A stretch of DNA of 5,291 nt from the NCBI GenBank assembly GCA_026706395.1, contig JAPOYU010000001.1:1-5291 (forward strand), given 5' to 3'. Made by a program: the position numbers and the translations under genes. The notes under the pieces are model-generated. The model had not been told where the DNA came from, did no database searches, and saw nothing but the letters and a program-made list of their open reading frames with translations. The stretch comes from Chloroflexota bacterium (lineage in GTDB: Bacteria > Chloroflexota > Anaerolineae > Aggregatilineales > Phototrophicaceae). How positions within the stretch are numbered: the first letter of the stretch is position 1; each line of letters starts with the position of its first letter. Positions 1 to 4,964 of this stretch are shown here, piece by piece.

Positions 1-434
1 AGTCCCGCTCCCAGAATCGCCACCGGCTCGCCCAGTTCGATACGCGCCTTGCGCAGGCCTTGCATCGCGATCGCCAGCAGATTGAAAAACGCCGCCTCGT
101 CTCCCGGCAAGCTGGCCGGAGCTTTCAAGCAGATATCCGCATCGACGAGGGCCTGCGAGGCATGTCTTGCCGGGCAGACTACGCGGTCGCCAACTCGCAG
201 TTTTGTGACCCCCGCGCCGCATGCCTCGACCTCGCCGACGAAGCTGTAACCGGGATAGAGTGGGTAATTCGCGTTGGTATTGTCGAGCCCCAAGAAAAAG
301 GCGCGTTCTGTGCCCGGGCTGATCAGACTGGTCAGAGCGCGCAGCAGGACCTGCCCAGGCTGCGGCTGTGGCGGATCGAAAGATTCGAGCTCGACCTGGC
401 CGGCGGTTGTGACGACGGCGCGTTGTCCGCGCAT
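1..434 (-). CDS. GroES-like zinc-type alcohol dehydrogenase family protein, N-terminal part (cut by window edge)
   Basis: The first 144 residues of a medium-chain dehydrogenase/reductase are present; the C-terminal part lies beyond base 1. The N-terminal GroES-like barrel is recognisable: PGQVLLRAL (residues 26-34), then SPGTE (39-43), PGYSFVGEV (61-69) and VGDRVVCPARH (81-91). The segment ends in VAILGAG (138-144), the start of the Rossmann nucleotide-binding fold, so NAD(P)-dependent oxidation of an alcohol or sugar is expected. In classical members a catalytic zinc cysteine sits in a CGTD-like motif. Here SPGTE replaces it, as in the BchC-like / 'bi-domain' subgroup, so classical zinc chemistry should not be assumed. 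The ATG at 434-432 overlaps the permease stop by one base (TGATG) with only a weak Shine-Dalgarno upstream, which points to translational coupling. By inference it acts in the cytoplasm on the imported compound or a derivative. Family call firm; substrate unknown. Confidence 0.86.
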   Translation of the reverse strand, partial: MRGQRAVVTTAGQVELESFDPPQPQPGQVLLRALTSLISPGTERAFFLGLDNTNANYPLYPGYSFVGEVEACGAGVTKLRVGDRVVCPARHASQALVDADICLKAPASLPGDEAAFFNLLAIAMQGLRKARIELGEPVAILGAG

Positions 435-1510
435 CACTTCATCCCGGTCGTGGCGATGCCGGTCGTGATGAAGCGCTGCAGGAAGGCGAATACCAGTGTG
501 ATCGGCAAGAGCGTCACCACGGTCATCGCCAGCACATAATGCCATTGAATCTGCAATTCGCCCTGGAAGGCGTTCAAGCCCACTTGCAGCGTGAAGTAGT
601 CGTTTTGGCTGAGCACGATCAGGGGCCAGAGGAAATCGTTCCAGCGCCACATGACGGAGAAGATCGCCAACACAGCCAGCGCCGGGCGCGCCAGTGGCAA
701 AATAATACGCCAGTAGATATGCCACTCGCTGGCGCCGTCAATCCGCGCCGCATCCAGCAGTTCATCGGGAATTGTCAGCATGTATTGACGCAACAGGAAG
801 ATGCCGGTTGGTGTGGCCGCGCCGGGGATGATCACGCCCCAGAGGTTATTCTTCCAGCCGATGCTCGTGATAACCAAGAAGACCGGTACCAGGATCACAG
901 TGATCGGAATCATCAAGGTCGAAATGAATAGCACAAATATCGCGTCGCGCCCCTTAAAGCGGTACTTGCTCAGCGCGAAGGCCGCCATGCTATTGATTAT
1001 GAGCGTGATCGCCGTCGCCACTGAAGTCACGAGAACGCTGTTCTTGAGATAGGTGAAGAAGTCGAAGTTTTCCAGTTCGATAAGGGGATCGAGGTAGTTT
1101 TCCCATGCCAGCTTGACCTCTTCGACCGGCTCCCGCTGACGGATGTTGACTTTGATTCGCTCTGCCTCAGGGTCGGCCGGATCGACCATTTGCGCTTCGA
1201 TGCCGACGCGCCGCACCTGCGCCAACTCACGCGCGCTGCCGTCTTCCATCGTCACGGAGAAGAGCGGCAGCGGCTTATCATAGCCTTCGACCTCGACCTG
1301 CACCTGTTGATAGGGCAGTAGCGGCGGCGGATATTTGACCAAGCCCGCTTGCGTTTTGAAAGAGGAGGCGACCAGCCAAAGCACCGGACCGAACATCAAT
1401 ATCGTGCCGACGGTCAAGTACAGGTAAGTCAGGGCGTCGGCGGTATTTAAGCGGGCGCGCCCGCTGCGAAGGGAAAGGAATTGACCGATGCCGATTCTGT
1501 CCGCCTGCAT
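434..1510 (-). CDS. Carbohydrate ABC transporter permease, MalG/UgpE type (CUT1), with enlarged extracytoplasmic segment
   Basis: One of the two membrane subunits of a CUT1 sugar importer (358 residues, against about 270-300 usual). The first membrane helix is about residues 28-48, followed by the typical SSFKT (49-53) and PPPLLP (61-66). Helices follow around 158-180, 190-214, 224-240, 277-300 and 326-344. The cytoplasmic EAA loop that docks on the ATPase is clear at 250-276 (ELLDAARIDGAS, then ILPLARP), and the downstream RWNDFLWPL (289-297) is typical of MalG-like proteins. Residues about 67-134 are extra: a charged, non-hydrophobic stretch inserted before ENYLDPL (137-143), where normal members run straight on. 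The insertion lies in frame between intact conserved blocks, so it looks like a true variant and not an error. The ATG at 1510 lies 10 nt after the upstream permease stop with GAAGG very close to it; the gene is probably translated by coupling. It ends TGATG into the dehydrogenase gene. Confidence 0.95.
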   Translation of the reverse strand: MQADRIGIGQFLSLRSGRARLNTADALTYLYLTVGTILMFGPVLWLVASSFKTQAGLVKYPPPLLPYQQVQVEVEGYDKPLPLFSVTMEDGSARELAQVRRVGIEAQMVDPADPEAERIKVNIRQREPVEEVKLAWENYLDPLIELENFDFFTYLKNSVLVTSVATAITLIINSMAAFALSKYRFKGRDAIFVLFISTLMIPITVILVPVFLVITSIGWKNNLWGVIIPGAATPTGIFLLRQYMLTIPDELLDAARIDGASEWHIYWRIILPLARPALAVLAIFSVMWRWNDFLWPLIVLSQNDYFTLQVGLNAFQGELQIQWHYVLAMTVVTLLPITLVFAFLQRFITTGIATTGMK

Positions 1511-1520
1511 GACCTTCGCC

Positions 1521-2519
1521 CTAGGCCAGGCTCGACTGATTGCCGAGCCGCAATTGCAGCAGCGTCAATAGCAGCAGCGATACGCCAAGCACCATCGATG
1601 CCGCCGCTGACAAACCGAATAGCTGAATCTGGTTGGAGAAGCCGGTGGTGTAAATGTACTGCACCATCAGTTGCGTTCGCGTCCCCGGACCGCCACCGGT
1701 GAGCACAAATATCTGGTCAAACATCTGCACGGCGCGAATCAAGGACAGCACCAATACGACAAACATCGTCGGCATGAGTAAAGGCATGGTGACGAAGCGA
1801 AAGTCTTGCCAGGTGTTAGCGCCGTCAATTGAACTGGCTTCGTAGAGTTCTGGCGGGATCGATTGCAGTCCCGCAAGCAAGATCAGCGTATAGAAGCCCA
1901 TCAGCGCCCAGACGCTGACGAAGACCACCCAGAACATCGCCCAGTTGGGATCTAGCAACCAGCGTTTGCTCTGGCCGCCCAGGATCTCGAGTATCCCGTT
2001 CAGAACGCCTTCATGCTGCAAGACCCACTTCCAGATCAGCGCAACCACCACCGGGGAGAGCAGCACCGGATAAAAGAACACGCTGCGGAAGAAACCGCGC
2101 GCGATAATTTGCCGATTCAGCACCAGCGCTGTAATCAGTGAGAAGAGTACGATGCCGCTGACTTGAAAGAGGACAAATTGAATCGTATTGAAGATGCCGC
2201 GCCAGAACAGATCTTCCTGGCAACTGTTGGGCTGGGTGAAGTTCTCGCAGTCGAACAGCGTGGCGAAATTCTCCAGACCGACGAAAGGACGATCCGCGGG
2301 AAAAAGTTTGGTGCCGCCCGTCATCGCGTAATAGAAGTTGAGCAGCATCGGGAAAAGAACAAAGATGCCAAAAATCAATAAGTTCGGCAGGACGAAAACA
2401 TAACCCATCTTGTCGATGCCGACGCGTCGCTGGATAGGCTTCAAGAGGCCGTCAATCACTGTCACCGGAAGCAGCAACAGCGGACGCGTTAAAGGATCAA
2501 GGGTGGTCAAAAGACGCAA
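1521..2519 (-). CDS. Sugar ABC transporter permease, MalF/UgpA type (CUT1)
   Basis: The partner membrane subunit of the importer (332 residues with the start chosen here). After an N-terminal hydrophobic stretch come YVFVLPNLLIFGIF (40-53), the extracytoplasmic loop with F79-VGLENF, and helices around 109-134, 147-167, 194-216, 251-275 and 300-326. The EAA loop is at 224-250 (ELYEASSIDGANTW, then MPLLMP), and DQIFVLTGGGPG is the usual MalF/UgpA block after it. Cys91 and Cys100 in the first outer loop might form a disulfide. I start at the TTG at 2519-2517 because GGGGAGG (2534-2528) stands 8 nt upstream. A longer frame begins at the TTG at 2552, but its first 11 codons come from the palindromic repeat. 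An ATG at Met38 would also be possible but has no obvious ribosome binding site and would delete conserved upstream residues. The gene ends 10 nt before the MalG-type permease. Confidence 0.94.
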   Translation of the reverse strand: MRLLTTLDPLTRPLLLLPVTVIDGLLKPIQRRVGIDKMGYVFVLPNLLIFGIFVLFPMLLNFYYAMTGGTKLFPADRPFVGLENFATLFDCENFTQPNSCQEDLFWRGIFNTIQFVLFQVSGIVLFSLITALVLNRQIIARGFFRSVFFYPVLLSPVVVALIWKWVLQHEGVLNGILEILGGQSKRWLLDPNWAMFWVVFVSVWALMGFYTLILLAGLQSIPPELYEASSIDGANTWQDFRFVTMPLLMPTMFVVLVLSLIRAVQMFDQIFVLTGGGPGTRTQLMVQYIYTTGFSNQIQLFGLSAAASMVLGVSLLLLTLLQLRLGNQSSLA

Positions 2520-2527
2520 GGATTTCG

Positions 2528-2534
2528 CCTCCCC
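2528..2534 (-). promoter_or_regulatory. Ribosome binding site of the MalF-type permease, inside the palindromic repeat
   Basis: Minus strand GGGGAGG followed by 8 nt (CGAAATCC) and TTG. It is a near-ideal Shine-Dalgarno and decides the start at 2519. It lies at the very end of the palindromic element and can pair with the opposite arm (the GCCCCCATCCC arm near 2625-2635 on the minus strand), so it may be hidden in the folded mRNA. Confidence 0.7.
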
Positions 2535-2584
2535 ATCCCAAACCCTCCCCAAGAGGGAAGGGCTTAAACTTACATAATCCGCTC

Positions 2585-2619
2585 AAAAAGCTCCCCTTCC
2601 CTCCGAGTGGGGGAAGGGG
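2585..2619 (-). terminator. Possible attenuator / rho-independent terminator hairpin after the binding-protein gene
   Basis: On the minus strand the perfect 9-bp GC-rich stem CCCCTTCCC/GGGAAGGGG is followed after AGC by TTTTT (2589-2585). This is the layout of an intrinsic terminator placed just after the binding-protein stop. Partial termination or 3'-end protection here would give more binding protein than permease, as is common in such operons. The T-run is short, so it is more likely a leaky attenuator or RNA-stabilising hairpin than a full stop. Confidence 0.45.
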
Positions 2620-2637
2620 TTGGGGGGATGGGGGCAT

Positions 2638-3915
2638 TTAACCCTGCTCAGCCAAGGCGGTATCGACATCGTCCTGGATGCGCTCGATGGCTTCATCGAC
2701 GGTCAGCTCACCGACCATCGCCTGGGTCAGGCGGTCGCGGGTGGCGTCAAAGACAGCGCGATTGAAGGCGTATGCCTGCAGGTCGAAGGCGGTCTGCTCA
2801 AGCGTGCCGACTTGACCGACGAATACGCCCAGCGAGTCCTTCGCCAATTGCAAATCCGTGTCGAAGTCCACGCCCGAAGCCGACAGCCCTGCGTGCGCCG
2901 GAATGAAGAGCGTGCGCGCGGCGAATTCGCCCAGGACTTCCTGGCTGGCCAGATATTCCATCACGCGGGCTACCGCTTCCGGGTGCTCGGTCGCGCCGAT
3001 GCCAACCAGCGCCGCCCCGCCGGGCATGCCGGTGCAGCCACCGGGTCCGCAGGGGTTCGGCACGGTTTGCCAGTCGAAGGCGTCGCCGATTTGCTCGCTG
3101 AATTGGCCAACCTGCCAGCTTCCGGACATATAGAAGACCAACTCGGCGTTGGCGAACTCTTCGTTGGCGCCGGCATAACCTTCGCTCAGCGGCCACATTT
3201 CAGGGTGCATCGTGCCATCCAGGTGCCAATTGACGAAGCGCTCCGCCATGTCGCGGAAGCCCTCGTCCATTACCGTCGGGTGGCCCATGTCGTCAAAGTA
3301 CATCGCGCCCGAACTGATCGCGGGACCGGCGAAACGGTGACCGCTGCGGTCCATCGCCATGGGGTAGGGGATGTCAAGCGCTTCAGCGACCGCGCGCGAG
3401 GCTTCCGCCCATTCGTCCCAGCTGACCGAATCGGACATATCGCTCGGCACCTCTACGCCCGCTTGCTCAAAGAGCGTGCGGTTGATGAAGGGACCGGTGA
3501 TCGTCAATTGGGTCATGAAGCCAGGGATGCTGGAGTCGTCGCCGGGCAGGCGCTTCCAGTTGAGGAAGGGGCCGAAATTCTCTTCCCAGTAGCCGGGATC
3601 GCTCAGGTAGGGCGTCATATCCAGGTAGTATTCGGCCAGGCCGCCGAGATCGGTGACGCGCGCCATATCGGGACCTTCGCCGGCCGCCAGGTCAAGCGGC
3701 AGATTCTCCAGTATCGCGCGGTAGGGCACTGTGTCTATTTCGACGCTGATATCGGGGTTGTCCGCTTCGAAACGATTGAGCAAGTCGCGAAGGACCTCGC
3801 CTTCGTTGCCATCGTCATACCAGCGGATCCGCAATTCGACCATATCTTGCGACAGGGCCGGCACTGCGGCAAGCAGCACAGAAAGGATAAGCAATACAGC
3901 CAGAAGTTTGCGCAT
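2638..3915 (-). CDS. Extracellular solute-binding protein, family 1 (CUT1 sugar ABC transporter)
   Basis: Secreted receptor that captures the substrate and delivers it to the two permeases encoded downstream (425 residues, normal for MalE/UgpB-like family 1 proteins). Residues 1-22 form a classic Sec signal peptide: MRK, a Leu/Val-rich core, then PALS with likely cleavage before Gln23. There is no lipobox cysteine. The mature part opens with a first beta strand, VELRIRWYDDGN, then a helix (EVLRDLLNRFEADNPDISVE), LPLDLAAGEGPDMARV and a Gly/Trp-rich body. The late stretch EHPEAVARVMEYLASQE and the C-terminal ELTVDEAIERIQDDVD are standard for this family. The ATG at 3915 is chosen over the upstream start at 3966 because AGGAG (3928-3924) lies 8 nt before it and the signal peptide begins there. 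The stop is 2 bp from the palindromic element. The ligand is probably a sugar or glycoside but cannot be specified. Confidence 0.95.
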   Translation of the reverse strand: MRKLLAVLLILSVLLAAVPALSQDMVELRIRWYDDGNEGEVLRDLLNRFEADNPDISVEIDTVPYRAILENLPLDLAAGEGPDMARVTDLGGLAEYYLDMTPYLSDPGYWEENFGPFLNWKRLPGDDSSIPGFMTQLTITGPFINRTLFEQAGVEVPSDMSDSVSWDEWAEASRAVAEALDIPYPMAMDRSGHRFAGPAISSGAMYFDDMGHPTVMDEGFRDMAERFVNWHLDGTMHPEMWPLSEGYAGANEEFANAELVFYMSGSWQVGQFSEQIGDAFDWQTVPNPCGPGGCTGMPGGAALVGIGATEHPEAVARVMEYLASQEVLGEFAARTLFIPAHAGLSASGVDFDTDLQLAKDSLGVFVGQVGTLEQTAFDLQAYAFNRAVFDATRDRLTQAMVGELTVDEAIERIQDDVDTALAEQG

Positions 3916-3923
3916 TATGTTGT

Positions 3924-3928
3924 CTCCT
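3924..3928 (-). promoter_or_regulatory. Ribosome binding site of the solute-binding protein gene
   Basis: Minus strand AGGAG, 8 nt before the ATG at 3915. It fixes the start of the binding protein at the beginning of its signal peptide and excludes the 17-codon upstream extension. Confidence 0.85.
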
Positions 3929-4011
3929 AATGCTTTAGAACAGACAGATGTGATTGATGTTTGCAACTAGAAATGAATACGGAAAGTTTTATCAGGCAGC
4001 GAAGATCAATC

Positions 4012-4034
4012 TTGAAGAGTGCGGAGTTCTTCAA
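4012..4034. promoter_or_regulatory. Candidate operator: perfect inverted repeat TTGAAGA-N9-TCTTCAA
   Basis: Half-sites at 4012-4018 and 4028-4034 are perfect 7-bp reverse complements separated by 9 nt, giving a 23-bp dyad typical of dimeric repressors or activators. A second small dyad, AAGAT-CA-ATCTT (4002-4013), overlaps its left side. The position, 97-119 bp upstream of the transporter start and about 113 bp before the VOC -35, suits control of the leftward operon. No regulator gene is in the window, so the binding protein is unknown. Confidence 0.4.
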
Positions 4035-4124
4035 CTTCCAGCAGATCTAGCGAAACAGCCGCGCAAATATAGCCGAACGGTATCGTACTGTCAAGCGAGC
4101 GATAGCCGATCCCCTTGTTCCAGA

Positions 4125-4152
4125 TTGGCTCAGGCGGAAAGGGCGTTATAAT
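4125..4152 (+). promoter_or_regulatory. Sigma70-type promoter of the VOC gene
   Basis: A consensus -10 TATAAT lies at 4147-4152, with TTGGCT (4125-4130, four of six matches to TTGACA) 16 bp upstream. Transcription would begin near 4158-4160, leaving a leader of about 30 nt that contains the ribosome binding site. This also argues against the longer GTG start at 4156, which would sit at or before the transcript start. Confidence 0.65.
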
Positions 4153-4176
4153 CCCGTGCGCAAGGGTGGGAAAGCT

Positions 4177-4182
4177 AAGGAG
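4177..4182 (+). promoter_or_regulatory. Ribosome binding site of the VOC gene
   Basis: AAGGAG with a 6-nt spacer (agcaac) before the ATG at 4189. It selects that ATG as the start over the in-frame GTG at 4156. Confidence 0.85.
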
Positions 4183-4188
4183 AGCAAC

Positions 4189-4611
4189 ATGCCTACCGGA
4201 ACAACTAATCAGACCATAGCCGGACTCGGCTGCCATCATATCGCCGTGCAGACGCAAGATTACGAGGCTTCTGTCGCCTTCTATACCGATGTGATGGGCA
4301 TGAACAAAACGGTTGAATTCAGCGCCGGCGGCCGCCGAATCGCCCTGCTCGATATCGGCGACGGCAGCCACCTCGAGCTTTTTGAGCCGCTGCCCGGCTC
4401 AAAGCCCAGCGGCGATGCCGAGGGCAATGTCGTCTTTCACTTCGCGCTGACGACCAGCGATATCGAATCCGCTCTTGAGCGCGTTCGCGCGGCCGGCATG
4501 GAAATCACAGTCGAGCTGAAAACCGTCGACCTGGGACCATTGAATGTGTCGCTGGCCTTCTTCAAGGGACCGGGCGGCGAGGTGGTCGAGTTTTTCCAGG
4601 TGAATAACTAG
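4189..4611 (+). CDS. VOC superfamily (glyoxalase I-like) metalloenzyme
   Basis: A single vicinal-oxygen-chelate protein of 140 residues, close to the length of GloA. Two beta-alpha-beta-beta-beta units are visible: HHIAVQTQDYEASVAFYTDVMGM (from 16) through LELFE (62-66), and VFHFALTTSDIESALERVRAAG (from 82) through VVEFFQV (132-138). Metal ligands expected from GloA are all in place: His17, Glu63, His84 and Glu134, so a divalent-metal enzyme is likely. Lactoylglutathione lyase, an isomerase or epimerase, or a ring-cleavage-type activity remain possible; the family name alone does not settle the reaction. The protein should be cytoplasmic. The gene has its own promoter, diverges from the sugar transporter operon, and its TAG overlaps the TAG of the converging Rieske gene. 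Proximity to the transporter may mean a role with the same compound, but this is only inferred. Confidence 0.9.
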   Translation: MPTGTTNQTIAGLGCHHIAVQTQDYEASVAFYTDVMGMNKTVEFSAGGRRIALLDIGDGSHLELFEPLPGSKPSGDAEGNVVFHFALTTSDIESALERVRAAGMEITVELKTVDLGPLNVSLAFFKGPGGEVVEFFQVNN

Positions 4612-4964
4612 ACTTCGACGTAAATTGCCTCATCGCGAATGATGACGGGGAATCGCCTGAGCTTGCTGCGGTCGGTTAGACATTGACCCGTGTGCAAATC
4701 AAATTCCCAGCCGTGCCAGGGGCAGCGCAGAATCTCGTTTTCCCGCCCCCAGATGAATTCGCCCGGCTTGCTAGGCAGGGTCGTCCCGCTGAGTTTGCCC
4801 AGGCAGACCGGCGCAAAAGCATGAGGGCAGATATTCTGCACCGCGACAATTTGCGAACCCGTGTTGAACACGCCGATAGATTTACCATCGGCAGTGATGA
4901 TGCGCCGTTCGCCCGTTGGTAGATCGTCTAGCGCGGCGACGAATACCTCCGCCTTAGACGGCAT
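4608..4964 (-). CDS. Rieske [2Fe-2S] ferredoxin-like protein
   Basis: A stand-alone Rieske domain of 118 residues. The cluster ligands are Cys46 and His48 (NICPHAF) and Cys81 and His84 (LRCPWHGWEFD), giving a CxH...CxxH pair. The second box continues with WEFDLHTGQC and the end is the usual beta strand AIYVEV. Thirty-two residues lie between His48 and Cys81, about twice the usual distance in ferredoxins, because of a GTTLPSKPGEFIWGREN-like loop (60-76). There is no signal peptide or membrane anchor, so it should be a soluble cytoplasmic electron carrier or a small regulatory redox subunit. The ATG at 4964 follows AAGGTG (4977-4972) by 7 nt and lies inside the end of the amidohydrolase gene (11-bp overlap), implying co-translation. 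No oxygenase or reductase partner is visible. Family very sure; partner and reaction unknown. Confidence 0.95.
   Translation of the reverse strand: MPSKAEVFVAALDDLPTGERRIITADGKSIGVFNTGSQIVAVQNICPHAFAPVCLGKLSGTTLPSKPGEFIWGRENEILRCPWHGWEFDLHTGQCLTDRSKLRRFPVIIRDEAIYVEV

Larger units (their letters stand above)
2527..2635. repeat. Palindromic double-hairpin element (MITE/REP-like) between binding-protein and permease genes
   Basis: Nearly the whole 118-bp gap between the two genes is one imperfect inverted repeat. The left arm (about 2527-2562) and the right arm (about 2593-2635) are alignable reverse complements with small gaps. Both carry CCCCATCCC at the outer end and GGGAAGGG at the inner end. 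Each arm also folds on itself. The left hairpin is CCCTCCCC (2543-2550) with GGGAAGGG (2555-2562), one wobble, 4-nt loop. The right hairpin is CCCCTTCCC (2593-2601) with GGGAAGGGG (2611-2619), perfect 9 bp, 9-nt loop. The AT-richer core is 2563-2592. ATTT occurs on both sides (2522-2525 and 2636-2639), a weak hint of a target duplication. From memory, similar pyrimidine/purine palindromes are dispersed in many GC-rich environmental genomes; copy number here cannot be seen from one window. Confidence 0.75.
3929..4176. other. Divergent intergenic control region
   Basis: About 250 bp between the leftward transporter operon and the rightward VOC gene, visibly less GC-rich than the flanking genes. 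It contains the promoter for the VOC gene at the right, an inverted repeat near the middle, and presumably the promoter of the operon. I see no convincing sigma70 promoter reading left: candidates such as GATAAA (minus strand, near 3989-3994) have poor -35 partners. The reading frames that cross it show no family resemblance and no ribosome binding sites. Confidence 0.6.

Noticed and set aside
60..539. A 159-codon plus-strand frame at the left edge
   Set aside because: It is antisense to the dehydrogenase and permease genes, which both show clear family motifs.
2520..2552. TTG at 2552 as start of the MalF-type permease
   Set aside because: The 11 extra codons are encoded by the repeat and no ribosome binding site precedes them at proper distance; the TTG at 2519 has GGGGAGG 8 nt upstream.
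2497..2637. A 46-codon minus-strand frame beginning ATG directly after the binding-protein TAA (TAAATG)
   Set aside because: It is made almost wholly of repeat sequence (Pro/Gly/Leu-rich), and it overlaps the permease start in another frame; reinitiation is conceivable but nothing supports a real peptide.
2522..2639. ATTT on both sides of the palindrome as a target-site duplication
   Set aside because: Only 4 bp, slightly offset with respect to the arms, and AT-rich flanks make it likely by chance; recorded only as a weak hint.
2620..3930. A 436-codon plus-strand open frame
   Set aside because: It lies antisense to nearly the whole solute-binding protein gene, starts inside the palindromic repeat, and shows no family motif; it is a shadow frame caused by GC-rich codon use.
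3916..3966. N-terminal extension of the solute-binding protein by 17 codons
   Set aside because: It would place a polar stretch with a Cys before the signal peptide and ignores the AGGAG at 3928-3924 that serves the ATG at 3915.
4156..4188. GTG at 4156 as start of the VOC gene
   Set aside because: It sits next to the predicted transcript start and lacks a ribosome binding site, while the ATG at 4189 has AAGGAG at 6 nt.
4006..4371. A 121-codon minus-strand frame across the control region
   Set aside because: It is antisense to the VOC gene start, has no recognisable domain, and crosses the promoter and operator candidates.
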